A stretch of 64,000 nucleotides of DNA from Halobacillus campisalis (lineage in GTDB: Bacteria; Bacillota; Bacilli; Bacillales; Halobacillaceae): positions 496,001-560,000 of the forward strand of contig NZ_JAPVRC010000002.1 in NCBI RefSeq assembly GCF_030345335.1, written 5' to 3'. Each line of letters starts with the position of its first letter. Position 1 is the stretch's first letter. The notes under the pieces were generated by a model, which did not search any database, was not told the origin of the DNA, and saw only the letters and a program-made list of their open reading frames with translations. Made by a program: the position numbers and the translations under genes. Positions 25,191-33,295 of this stretch are shown one piece after another.

Positions 25191-25658
25191 TCATAACTTT
25201 AAACCGCTTCTACTCTTGAATCGTCTAAGTAAAATGTGGCTTTCTACCCTCGTAATGCCTTCTAGTGCATAAAGCTCTTTGTTTATAAATGATTCTAATT
25301 CCGGAAAATCGCTGACGAGCACATGCATATGTAGTGTACTCGGGCCAGTCATTTGATAACAGCTTGCTACATACGGGTTGTTGGCCAGATTTTCCGCAAC
25401 TTCCACCAGCGCTCTTGGTTCGCAGTCCACTTCGAAAAATGCAGATACTTCTTTTCCAACTTTCTCACTGTTTACGACTGCGGTAAATTTCTCGATGATA
25501 CCATTATCTATCAGTTGATTGACTCTTGAGCGAACAGCTACTCTGGATAGGTTAAGTTTTTTGCCAATATCAGCGTAAGACATTCTCCCATCATCAACTA
25601 GTAATTCTAAAATACGTTTATCTGTTTCATCGGTTTTTAAATTTTTATGTTCTTCCAT
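25191..25658 (-). CDS. ywrC: Lrp/AsnC-family regulator of the ywr cluster
   Basis: The protein is about 155 residues: an N-terminal helix-turn-helix (about 10-60: LDKRILELL-type start, SYADIGKKLNLSRVAVRSRV) and a C-terminal RAM effector domain (about 70-150). The start is placed at 25658, which gives the typical Lrp length; the frame extends 26 codons further. It is divergent from a YwrD-like transferase followed by a split chromate transporter. In B. subtilis the same three functions lie together (ywrABCD) and YwrC is reported to regulate the chromate genes. The orthology call rests on that synteny. Confidence 0.8.
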   Translation of the reverse strand: MEEHKNLKTDETDKRILELLVDDGRMSYADIGKKLNLSRVAVRSRVNQLIDNGIIEKFTAVVNSEKVGKEVSAFFEVDCEPRALVEVAENLANNPYVASCYQMTGPSTLHMHVLVSDFPELESFINKELYALEGITRVESHILLRRFKSRSGLKL

Positions 25659-26111
25659 GAATACACCACACCTTGTAGAGTAGTTGTTTAACCTGCTTGA
25701 ATGTACAGGAGTTGATTCTATAGAATTTGATCCCAAGATTTCTACTGTTCTGTCATTAGGATGAGAAGATATAGAAGCGGAGGAAGTTTACTTTCTTCCT
25801 CGCGAAAAGACAGCTATTTCAATGACTTCATTCTCTAAGCAAAAATAACGAAAACAATCCACCACAATTATAGTCTATATGAGCACACCGGAAATTTAAT
25901 TGAGCCAAATAGATAAGAAAATATATAAATATTTTGAATAATTTGTAGATAAGCCTTTTAAAATTCTTAATATTGCCTTATAATCATCAACAATACAATA
26001 AACGATTGTTAATGTAAATGCTATATATAGTTAACAAATGATTTTATGGATAATTTTAAAAGAATGAAAGTTAATTTTATTGACCTTTTTACAAGTGAAG
26101 GAGCTGTACAT
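25659..26111. other. Divergent control region of the ywr cluster
   Basis: About 450 AT-rich bases lie between the divergent regulator and transferase genes. An inverted repeat AACAAT ... ATTGTT falls near 25990-26010 and an AT-rich block near 25920-25945. An Lrp-type regulator would be expected to bind here. No operator or promoter could be fixed with confidence. Confidence 0.4.
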
Positions 26112-27722
26112 ATGGAAAAATCCGACTACTTATTTCAACCGTTTTCAGCTAAAAGAATGACGACCATTTCAAAAAATGGAATGGTAGCAACATCTCAGCC
26201 ACTGGCTTCTCAGGTGGGATTAGACATTTTAAAACAAGGGGGGAATGCCATTGATGCTGCGATTGCCACGGCTGCTGCCCTTACCGTAGTTGAACCGACC
26301 TCTAATGGAATCGGAGGAGATTGCTTTGCTCTCGTATGGGTGAAGGATAAGCTCTATGGATTGAATGGAAGCGGACGCTCCCCATCTTCAATCTCTATTG
26401 ATAAGTTGAAAGCTCAAGGATACGATGAGATCCCTAAATATGGATTCGTCCCTGTTATGGTTCCCGGGGTCCCGAGAGCGTGGGCTGAGTTATCTAGAAG
26501 ATTCGGAAGGCTGCCAATGACTGAACTATTGGCTCCAGCCATTCGTTATGCTGAAGAGGGTTATCCTCTGACACCGATTCTCGGTAAGTTTTGGAAAGAT
26601 GGATATCATAAATTTAAAGAAGTCTTAAAGGGCGATGAATTCCTTCACTGGTTTGAAACATTTGCTCCAAACGGCAGAGCTCCTGAAATAGGTGAAGTTT
26701 GGAAATCCCCCGATCACGGGCAGACGTTAAGGAGGATTGCTGAAACAAAAGGGGAAGATTTCTATCGAGGTGAAATTGCTGAAAAAATCGACGCTTTTTC
26801 ACGAAAACATAAAGGTTTTATCAGGAAAGAGGATTTGGAAAATTTTCAGCCTGAGTGGGTAGAGCCTATTTCAGTAAATTATCGGGGGTATGAGGTTTGG
26901 GAAATTCCGCCTAACGGCCACGGTTTAGTTGCATTATCAGCCTTGAATATACTAAAAGGTTTTAATATAGGTGCTAAAGAAGAGGTTTCTACTTATCATA
27001 AGCAAATAGAAGCGATGAAATTAGCTTACACTGATGGAGCGGAATTCATTGCGGATCCCGAGCATATGGATGTATCTGTAGCGAGTTTGTTAAGTGAAGG
27101 GTATGGAAAACAAAGAAGAGATACGATTACTGATGAAGCTCTCACACCTCAACCTGGGGAACCTGCCAAAGGCGGAACGGTCTACTTAGCAGCAGCCGAC
27201 AATGAAGGGAACATGGTGTCGTTCATTCAGAGTAATTACATGGGCTTCGGTTCCGGACTCGTAGTTCCAGGTACAGGAATCGCATTGCAAAACCGGGGTC
27301 ATAACTTTTCTATGGATAAAAAACATGCAAATGCACTAGCTGGAAATAAGAGGTCCTATCATACGATCATTCCAGGGTTTTTGACTAAAGACGGGAAAGC
27401 CTTAGGGCCTTTTGGTGTCATGGGAGGGTTTATGCAGCCGCAGGGACATCTTCAAGTAGCAATGAATACGATCGACTTCCACTTGAACCCGCAGGCTGCG
27501 CTTGATTCACCACGCTGGCAGTGGATGAAAGATAAAACTGTTTGGGTAGAGCCTACATTCCCTACCCATGTCGCAGAAGCTTTACGAAGAAAAGGCCACC
27601 ATATAGAAGTCCAATTAGATTCCGGGGCATTTGGCCGAGGCCAGATCATTTGGAGAAATGAACAAGGGGTATTGTTCGGTGGTACAGAATCCCGGACTGA
27701 TGGGACAATATCCGCTTACTAA
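26112..27722 (+). CDS. ywrD: YwrD-like gamma-glutamyltransferase family protein
   Basis: The protein of about 536 residues is of the gamma-glutamyltransferase Ntn-hydrolase family. The large-subunit core has GGNAIDAAIATAAALTVVEP (about 41-60) and NGIGGDCFALVW. Autoprocessing is expected before Thr356 in PAKGGTVYLA, which becomes the nucleophile of the small subunit. VMGGFMQPQGH near 437 is typical of the small subunit. There is no signal peptide, so it is cytoplasmic like YwrD, unlike secreted Ggt. The ATG at 26112 follows AAGGAG by nine bases. Whether it acts on glutathione, bacillithiol precursors or another gamma-glutamyl amide is unknown. It precedes the chromate transporter genes. Confidence 0.85.
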   Translation: MEKSDYLFQPFSAKRMTTISKNGMVATSQPLASQVGLDILKQGGNAIDAAIATAAALTVVEPTSNGIGGDCFALVWVKDKLYGLNGSGRSPSSISIDKLKAQGYDEIPKYGFVPVMVPGVPRAWAELSRRFGRLPMTELLAPAIRYAEEGYPLTPILGKFWKDGYHKFKEVLKGDEFLHWFETFAPNGRAPEIGEVWKSPDHGQTLRRIAETKGEDFYRGEIAEKIDAFSRKHKGFIRKEDLENFQPEWVEPISVNYRGYEVWEIPPNGHGLVALSALNILKGFNIGAKEEVSTYHKQIEAMKLAYTDGAEFIADPEHMDVSVASLLSEGYGKQRRDTITDEALTPQPGEPAKGGTVYLAAADNEGNMVSFIQSNYMGFGSGLVVPGTGIALQNRGHNFSMDKKHANALAGNKRSYHTIIPGFLTKDGKALGPFGVMGGFMQPQGHLQVAMNTIDFHLNPQAALDSPRWQWMKDKTVWVEPTFPTHVAEALRRKGHHIEVQLDSGAFGRGQIIWRNEQGVLFGGTESRTDGTISAY

Positions 27723-27746
27723 TAGTAATAGAAAGGAGGATAAAGC

Positions 27747-28322
27747 ATGCAGCAATGGAATCTCTTCCTTGCCTTTTTCAGAGTAGGAATATTCGGGTAT
27801 GGAGGAGGTCCGTCCTCTATACCTCTTGTGCACAATGAAGTGGTCAAAAAATATAAATGGATGTCAGATGATGATTTTGCGGATGTGCTTGCCTTAGGTA
27901 ATTCATTACCAGGACCGATCGCAACAAAAATGGCCGGTTATATTGGTTACAGGGTTTCGGGTTTGTTAGGAATGATTAACGCGGTGTTAGCGACGATTAT
28001 TCCGACCATCATTTTAATGATCTTATTACTAACGTTTTTAAACAGCTTTCGCGATCAGCCCTGGGTGAATGGAATGACTCAAGCGGTCGTGCCCGTAGTA
28101 GGTGTCATGCTGGCTGTGCTGACCTACGACTTCTTTAAAAAGGCAAATACGAACTTGGGTCTGATCCTTACAATATTATTAGGAGCGGCTTCTCTTTTAT
28201 TAATTGAAACTGCTGGGATCCACCCGGGCCTCGTGATCGCCGCTTTATTGATTTTTGCGTTGGTTCGTCCGATGAAACAAAATGACTCAGCTGGTCCATC
28301 CAAAAGTAAGGAGTCATCCTGA
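27747..28322 (+). CDS. ywrB: Chromate transporter, N-terminal-type half (CHR family)
   Basis: This 191-residue short-chain CHR protein has one chromate-transporter domain. The signature motifs are FRVGIFGYGGGPSSIPLVHNEVV (about residues 10-32) and LPGPIATKMAGYIGYR near 53-68, followed by about five membrane helices. Short CHR proteins act as pairs with opposite topology, and its partner starts one base before its stop. In B. subtilis the paired YwrA/YwrB proteins confer chromate efflux. Chromate is an oxidant resembling sulfate; native substrates may differ. Ribosome site AAAGGAGG lies seven bases upstream. Confidence 0.87.
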   Translation: MQQWNLFLAFFRVGIFGYGGGPSSIPLVHNEVVKKYKWMSDDDFADVLALGNSLPGPIATKMAGYIGYRVSGLLGMINAVLATIIPTIILMILLLTFLNSFRDQPWVNGMTQAVVPVVGVMLAVLTYDFFKKANTNLGLILTILLGAASLLLIETAGIHPGLVIAALLIFALVRPMKQNDSAGPSKSKESS

Positions 28323-28855
28323 TGATTTATTGGCAGATTTTTGTAGCTTTTTTCATACCAGGAATTGTAGGATATGGAGGAGGGCCGGCATCCATTCCGC
28401 TTGTTGAAAATGAGGTAGTCGGGCGGTTCGGCTGGATGTCGGTCAATGAATTCAGTGAAATGTTAGCTATGGCTAACGCTTTGCCTGGACCGATCGCCAC
28501 TAAAATGGCAGGCTTTATAGGATATGAACAAGCTGGTATTCTCGGGGCCGCGATTGGCGTGTCTGCTACAGTGGCCCCTTCCCTTTTTCTGATGATCGTT
28601 TTGCTTAACCTGTTGAATAAATTTAAGGGCTCCCCAAGAGTAAAAACAATGACTTCACTTATAAGACCGACTATCGGAATTCTGCTTGGTGTAATAGCTT
28701 ATCAATTTTTCCAGACGTCTTATAGTTCCACGGGTATTATCCACACCATCCTCCTGATTGGATTGAGCTTTGTTTTATTGGAAAAGGTAAAAGTTCATCC
28801 GGCATTCGTCATTGCTGGTTCGTTAGCTTACGGCGCCCTTTTTCTTGGCGGTTAA
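28322..28855 (+). CDS. ywrA: Chromate transporter, C-terminal-type half (CHR family)
   Basis: This is the second short-chain CHR protein, 177 residues. It repeats the same signatures as its partner: FFIPGIVGYGGGPASIPLVE near 8-27 and LPGPIATKMAGFIGYE near 57-72. About five membrane helices and a GG C-terminus follow. Its start overlaps the partner's stop, indicating translational coupling and one-to-one synthesis. A single long CHR protein in other bacteria corresponds to the fusion of these two. Regulation by the divergent Lrp gene is inferred. Confidence 0.87.
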   Translation: MIYWQIFVAFFIPGIVGYGGGPASIPLVENEVVGRFGWMSVNEFSEMLAMANALPGPIATKMAGFIGYEQAGILGAAIGVSATVAPSLFLMIVLLNLLNKFKGSPRVKTMTSLIRPTIGILLGVIAYQFFQTSYSSTGIIHTILLIGLSFVLLEKVKVHPAFVIAGSLAYGALFLGG

Positions 28856-28921
28856 CAATTCGAAACTTTTTTCTTCATTCTTTCGTATATAAATAAGAAT
28901 TAAGTAGAAAGGGGACAAATG

Positions 28922-29620
28922 ATGAGCAACTATTCGATCGATGAATTTATTAGAAAAACAAAACAGGATGAAACCGAAAATGAGTTCTTTGAACTGGAAA
29001 CGCCTCGTATATTAGAAGTGAACCTTACTGATCAAGTGTGGGCAAAAGCAGGTTCAATGATTTCTTATAACGGAGGAATCAAGTTCGAGCGGGAAGGGAT
29101 CTTGGAACATGGGGTAGGCCGTATGTTCAAAAAAGCCTTCTCAGGTGAAGGCAGTTCACTGATGAAAGCATCAGGAAACGGGAGATTGTACTTGGCTGAT
29201 CAGGGGAAGAAAATCACAATCTTTGACCTCGATAACGAAGCGATCACTGTAAACGGCAATGATTTATTAGCTTTTGAACCAGGGATTGATTGGGATATCA
29301 AATTAATGAAAAAAGTAGCAGGTATGATGTCAGGTGGATTGTTCAACGTCACGTTAGAAGGTACGGGAAAGGTGGCGATCACTTCTCATTATGAACCGCT
29401 GACTTTACTTGTCCGTCCGGGCACTCCTGTTATTACGGACCCTAACGCTACAGTTGCCTGGTCGGGTCACCTCCAGCCTGAATTCCGGACTGATATCAGC
29501 TTCAAGACATTCATCGGAAGAGGGAGCGGCGAGTCGATCCAAATGGAATTCAAGGGTGAAGGCTTCGTGATTGTCCAGCCTTTTGAAGAGATTTATACTA
29601 CAGGAAATGGGTCTTCATAA
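28922..29620 (+). CDS. AIM24-family protein
   Basis: The protein of about 232 residues resembles the AIM24/TIGR00266 family: beta-rich proteins of unknown biochemical role, found from bacteria to mitochondria. Recognisable parts are the VWAKAGSMISYNGGIKFERE segment (about 39-58), GNGRLYLADQGKKITIFDL near 84-102 and the C-terminal GEGFVIVQP strand. There are no membrane segments and no signal peptide. AAAGGGG is followed by two consecutive ATGs; the second gives the better spacing. The gene is monocistronic, between the chromate transporter and a riboswitch. Confidence 0.8.
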   Translation: MSNYSIDEFIRKTKQDETENEFFELETPRILEVNLTDQVWAKAGSMISYNGGIKFEREGILEHGVGRMFKKAFSGEGSSLMKASGNGRLYLADQGKKITIFDLDNEAITVNGNDLLAFEPGIDWDIKLMKKVAGMMSGGLFNVTLEGTGKVAITSHYEPLTLLVRPGTPVITDPNATVAWSGHLQPEFRTDISFKTFIGRGSGESIQMEFKGEGFVIVQPFEEIYTTGNGSS

Positions 29621-29710
29621 GAAATTTCCAAAAAAATAATGCATTCGCCTTTACTTCGAGATCGAAACATTGTATTATATGAAATAACTTAAATTTAATA
29701 ACGGAAACTT

Positions 29711-29831
29711 CTTATCCAGAGAGGCGGAGGGACTGGCCCTTTGATGCCCGGCAACCATCGAATCAATCTAATGATTGACGAGAACGGTGCCAATTCCTGT
29801 AGAATGGTCAAACATTCTAAGAGATGAGAGG
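29711..29831 (+). ncRNA. SAM-I (S-box) riboswitch
   Basis: The leader begins CTTATCCAGAGAGGCGGAGG and has the conserved GACTGGCCC, GATGCCCGGCAACC, GGTGCCAATTCCTG and final GAGATGAGAGG blocks of the SAM-I riboswitch in the right order. A terminator follows, so it should turn the downstream gene off when S-adenosylmethionine is abundant. The downstream gene is msrA. Confidence 0.95.
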
Positions 29832-29850
29832 ATCGTACGGAATATTACGA

Positions 29851-29887
29851 CCCCTTTTCTTATACTGGATAAGAAAAGGGGTTTTTT
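29851..29887 (+). terminator. Riboswitch expression-platform terminator
   Basis: CCCCTTTTCTTAT (29851-29863) pairs with ATAAGAAAAGGGG (29869-29881) before six T. It lies 20 bases after the SAM-I aptamer and about 57 bases before msrA. Confidence 0.93.
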
Positions 29888-29943
29888 GGTTGATAAAACC
29901 GTCAAACTCTCTTAGGTGGAAGTTGCGTTAATGGAAAGGGAAG

Positions 29944-30429
29944 ATGACAATGGGTAAAGCGACAGCGATATTCGGTGCAGGATGTTTTTGGGGAGTAGAA
30001 GCATTTTTTGAACGATTTGAAGGAATTACACATACAAGAGTAGGATATACAGGCGGTCATACAGCACATCCGTCATATGAACAAGTGAAAACGGGTACGA
30101 CAGGCCATGCAGAAGCGATTCGTATTGAGTATGACCCTGAAGTGATAACGTATGGAGGATTAGTGAATATCTTTTTTGAATGTCATGATCCGACATCAAG
30201 GAATAAACAAGGAATCGATGTGGGACATCAGTATCGTTCCGCTATCTTCTATGGCACTGAAGGGGAAAAAGCAATTGCAGAAGAAAAGATTCAACAGTGG
30301 ACAAATAAAGGGGTATTTAAACGCCCGATCGTTACAGAAGTAACAGAAGCCGGTACTTTCTACGAAGCTGAAGAATACCATCAGAAATATTCACAAAAGA
30401 ACGGATCATTCGCCTGTGGAATCAGCTAG
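29944..30429 (+). CDS. msrA: Peptide-methionine (S)-S-oxide reductase
   Basis: This MsrA has 161 residues, or 159 from a second start at 29950. The N-terminal GAGCFWGVE carries the catalytic cysteine (residue 14). The GYTGGHTAHPSYEQV segment and the GHAEAIRIEYDP segment are conserved MsrA parts. It reduces methionine-S-sulfoxide in proteins and free methionine, using thioredoxin. A SAM-I riboswitch with its own terminator precedes it, so expression should rise when SAM is low, linking it to methionine supply and not only to oxidative stress. No msrB follows. Confidence 0.93.
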   Translation: MTMGKATAIFGAGCFWGVEAFFERFEGITHTRVGYTGGHTAHPSYEQVKTGTTGHAEAIRIEYDPEVITYGGLVNIFFECHDPTSRNKQGIDVGHQYRSAIFYGTEGEKAIAEEKIQQWTNKGVFKRPIVTEVTEAGTFYEAEEYHQKYSQKNGSFACGIS

Positions 30430-30440
30430 TTTATAAAATG

Positions 30441-30476
30441 AAAACCGAGTTCCTTTTATAGGAACTCGGTTTTTTT
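30441..30476 (+). terminator. Rho-independent terminator after msrA
   Basis: AAAACCGAGTTCC (30441-30453) and GGAACTCGGTTTT (30461-30473) with an extended T run form a strong terminator against the convergent sppI gene. Confidence 0.92.
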
Positions 30477-31011
30477 AGTGCTGTTGTGATTGTATTTCCT
30501 TATTAAGTTTTTTCATTCGATCTTTAATAACAGATGTGTCTGCGAATAAGTCATGAATTCCCTGATGTTTTTTCGTAAAAATAACTACTAGATAAGGTAA
30601 CCCAAGTACGGCCATGCTGATATACCGTCCAACTAGCTCCCTTATGACGACTTGCCCTTTAGAAAGGCGATTTCCGACTAACGATTCAACAGAGAGCCCG
30701 AGGGCCATTTTCCCTAATGTGGCTCTAAAAAACCAGGTCATTAAGATGAAGTAGAGGAAAAAAACAATGGACTGCAAAATATTAGTGACACTAAACAAGT
30801 CGATCCAAAGTTTCGCCTCAGACAAGTTCGTTAAACGAATCAGTGGCCTGGTAATGATCGAATTCAAGCTCCATATGACGATCAAATCAATGATGTATGC
30901 AAAGAAACGAGGTAAAAATCCGGCATAGAGTAAACGTTGGATTTCATTCAAGTTCGATGAGACCGCTTGGTTGATATGACTGTCCGTTTGAGTAGGTTCT
31001 ACTGTATCCAT
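30475..31011 (-). CDS. yteJ: RDD-family membrane protein, SppA inhibitor type
   Basis: The protein of about 178 residues has an RDD domain, with GFLPRFFAYIIDLIVIW holding the arginine-aspartate pair of helix one. About four hydrophobic segments and a polar tail follow. It lies directly downstream of sppA, as yteJ does in B. subtilis, where the product (also called SppI) binds SppA and inhibits its protease activity. The start at 31011 follows AAAGGAGG by eight bases; an ATG two codons earlier is too close to that site. The gap to sppA is about 15 bases, so the two form one operon. Confidence 0.85.
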   Translation of the reverse strand: MDTVEPTQTDSHINQAVSSNLNEIQRLLYAGFLPRFFAYIIDLIVIWSLNSIITRPLIRLTNLSEAKLWIDLFSVTNILQSIVFFLYFILMTWFFRATLGKMALGLSVESLVGNRLSKGQVVIRELVGRYISMAVLGLPYLVVIFTKKHQGIHDLFADTSVIKDRMKKLNKEIQSQQH

Positions 31012-31025
31012 ATTCATTACCTCCT

Positions 31026-32018
31026 TTACTCAGTATACATATACATCATTCTTGGTCCCTGACGGTTGTCGATCATTTCATTGATCCATTTCACTTCACT
31101 GTTGGGCAGGAATGATTCTACATTTACAGGAAAACCGAATATGGTTTCTCCACTCGTATATTCAATGACTTCAGGATTAGTTCCCATTTCGTCCTTCAAT
31201 GCTTGTAAAGCATCCTCTTCGAAACCTATATTATCAATCAAACCATTTTCCACAGCTTGCTGACCTGAGTAGATACGTCCGTCGGCGATATCAATCACTT
31301 CATCCTCCGGCATATCCCTTCCTTCGCTGATTACATCAACAAATCCTTGATAAGATTCATCTACTAGTGTTTGCAGGATTTCCCGGTCTTCTTCAGTCAT
31401 TTCTTTTGTAGGACTCATGATATCTTTAAATTCACCACTCTTGATGGTGTTGAATTTAACTCCATATTCATTAGCAAGCTCTTCATAGTTGATGCTTTGC
31501 ATGATGACACCGAGAGAGCCTGTAAACGTTTCATTCGAAGCAAAAATCTGATCAGCCGGCGCTGATATGTAGTAGCCTCCGGATGCTGCCATCCCACCCA
31601 TGGAAACATATAACTGTTTGCCTTCTTCTTTAATTTCCAGAAGCTTATCATGGATTTCCGCACTTTCAAAAACACCGCCGCCTGGAGAATTTACGTACAA
31701 TAGAACGCCTTTGATTGTACTATCTTCTTTAATCGTATCCAGCTGTTCGAGGAAAAGTTCGTGATTGTAGCCTTCCCCTTCAAACAGATTCCCACCTTGA
31801 CCGCTCATAATAGTACCATCTACTGAAATACGAGCAATTCGTTCAGAAGAAGAACCCTCTTCCATCACTTTTTCCTGTGGCCCTTCATCTTCATTAGAGA
31901 ACATTCCTTGAGAAGAGTCACTGAATGTATCTGACATTAAAAAACCTATACTTTGACTTAAAATACCGATCAGCAATAACGCTACGGCGATACCGATCGC
32001 TATGAGCCGTTTCTTCAT
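31026..32018 (-). CDS. sppA: Signal peptide peptidase SppA
   Basis: The membrane-anchored serine protease of about 330 residues degrades leftover signal peptides and membrane peptides outside the membrane. An N-terminal anchor (about 4-28) precedes a ClpP-like domain. The serine nucleophile is Ser146 in GGMAASGGYYI and the catalytic lysine is Lys198 in SGEFKDIMSP, matching the Ser/Lys dyad of B. subtilis SppA. The GLID segment near the end is also conserved. The start is placed at 32018 because of spacing from GAAAGGAT. It is the first gene of a two-gene operon with the yteJ-type inhibitor. Confidence 0.92.
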   Translation of the reverse strand: MKKRLIAIGIAVALLLIGILSQSIGFLMSDTFSDSSQGMFSNEDEGPQEKVMEEGSSSERIARISVDGTIMSGQGGNLFEGEGYNHELFLEQLDTIKEDSTIKGVLLYVNSPGGGVFESAEIHDKLLEIKEEGKQLYVSMGGMAASGGYYISAPADQIFASNETFTGSLGVIMQSINYEELANEYGVKFNTIKSGEFKDIMSPTKEMTEEDREILQTLVDESYQGFVDVISEGRDMPEDEVIDIADGRIYSGQQAVENGLIDNIGFEEDALQALKDEMGTNPEVIEYTSGETIFGFPVNVESFLPNSEVKWINEMIDNRQGPRMMYMYTE

Positions 32019-32164
32019 GAACATCTATCCTTTCTCATTAAAATACTCTGAAAAACAATCGTAGCAAAAATCTGGCAAATAATATATAGATGGTACGAAC
32101 GTTTTGAAAAATGTCGAAATTTCTTTGAGGAAATGTGAGTTATACAAATATATGGGTCATTGCA

Positions 32165-32695
32165 TCAAAATATATTCTTTGCTTTCCATTCCGAATGCAA
32201 CATACTCATCTCATATAAACCCCAGTATTCATTATTATATTTTCGGTGATCTCTCAAAAGACCGTCTACTTTAAATCCAGCTTTTTTATATACACGAATA
32301 GCTGGTTCATTAAAATCAAACACTCCAAGTCCGACTTTATGCAAATGTAACTCTGCAAAACACTTATACAAAATCTTCTCAATCATGACGCCAGCTATTC
32401 CTTTTCCGCGTGCTTCTTCGCTTACTAATACTTTTCCTATACGTCCCGCCTTATTTTGGCGGTCTATTTTCAAACTGATATGTCCGATAGTTTGATCTAC
32501 CGCTTCGTCCACGACTTTATATACAAATACAGGGGCATTCTTTGTATTAGCATTTCCAATGTAATGCATCAGCTGATCGGTCGTCAGAGGATAGGTAAAG
32601 TTTGGCCCGGCCCATTGAAGTAGAAATTCTGGCGAGTCTATCCATCCAATTAAATGATCGAAATCTGATTGTGTAAAATACTCCAGTTTGATCAT
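32165..32695 (-). CDS. GNAT-family N-acetyltransferase
   Basis: The acetyltransferase has 176 residues and is of the RimJ/RimL-like GNAT type. The acetyl-CoA loop ARGKGIAGVMIEKILYKCF falls near 96-114, after the strand AGRIGKVLVSE. The C-terminal LGVFDFNEPAIRVYKKAGF gives the family's motif B. Ribosome site GGTGGGAG lies about seven bases before the ATG. It is divergent from the lipoprotein gene at 32791. The acceptor amine is unknown. Confidence 0.82.
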   Translation of the reverse strand: MIKLEYFTQSDFDHLIGWIDSPEFLLQWAGPNFTYPLTTDQLMHYIGNANTKNAPVFVYKVVDEAVDQTIGHISLKIDRQNKAGRIGKVLVSEEARGKGIAGVMIEKILYKCFAELHLHKVGLGVFDFNEPAIRVYKKAGFKVDGLLRDHRKYNNEYWGLYEMSMLHSEWKAKNIF

Positions 32696-32790
32696 CTTAA
32701 GCTCCCACCTTTCTTACACTTGACGTATGGTAAGGGTACCCTTTTAAATGAACCTATAACTAATCTGTGGATAAGAAAGAAGGGTAACTT

Positions 32791-33249
32791 ATTAAATATT
32801 ATATACTTAGCACTGCTCTGATTGCGATCATTAGTGGTTGTGGACAGGGCGTAGATTCAGTAACACTTCAGGAGCAGGAAATTTCAGACACGCTTTATAT
32901 CCAAAAGGTAGAAGAGGGGGTATCTACAGACGGGCTGACTAGTGTGAAGCAGGATGCTGAGATCAAAAGAGCCCTCCTGGATAAAGTGGAAGGAATGGAT
33001 ATTGAGAAAAAATCACCAGGAGAATTGAGTGAAGAGATGGAGAGCCAGGATGTGTATACGTATAATTTCTCAAATGAAGGAGAACTTTCAAAAGGATCTG
33101 AGGGGGATTATAGTTTTGCCGTTTTAGAGGATGGAAGGTTCCTCATGCCCGAAAGTCCTGAACAAGCGGGCACACTGAGCTATCAATCTAAAGAAAAGCA
33201 TCCAGAACTTCTAAATGAAATCAATCACTTAGTGGATATAGGCTTTTAA
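32791..33249 (+). CDS. Putative lipoprotein with a non-standard ATT start
   Basis: The conventional frame starts at GTG 32944 without a usable ribosome site. The open frame continues upstream to a stop at 32785 and encodes a convincing lipoprotein signal: I-KYYILSTALIAIISGCGQ, with the lipobox ISGC. The only suitable start is ATT at 32791 (CTT at 32788 is the alternative), six bases after a GAAGGG site. ATT is a rare start codon, or a base has changed. The mature part (about 135 residues) is charged and unrecognised. It is divergent from a GNAT gene and lies 46 bases before eutH, so co-transcription with eutH is likely. Confidence 0.6.
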   Translation: MKYYILSTALIAIISGCGQGVDSVTLQEQEISDTLYIQKVEEGVSTDGLTSVKQDAEIKRALLDKVEGMDIEKKSPGELSEEMESQDVYTYNFSNEGELSKGSEGDYSFAVLEDGRFLMPESPEQAGTLSYQSKEKHPELLNEINHLVDIGF

Positions 33250-33295
33250 GAGAATATTTTCATGGATTATAGCTTAGTAAACGAGGAGGGAAGAC

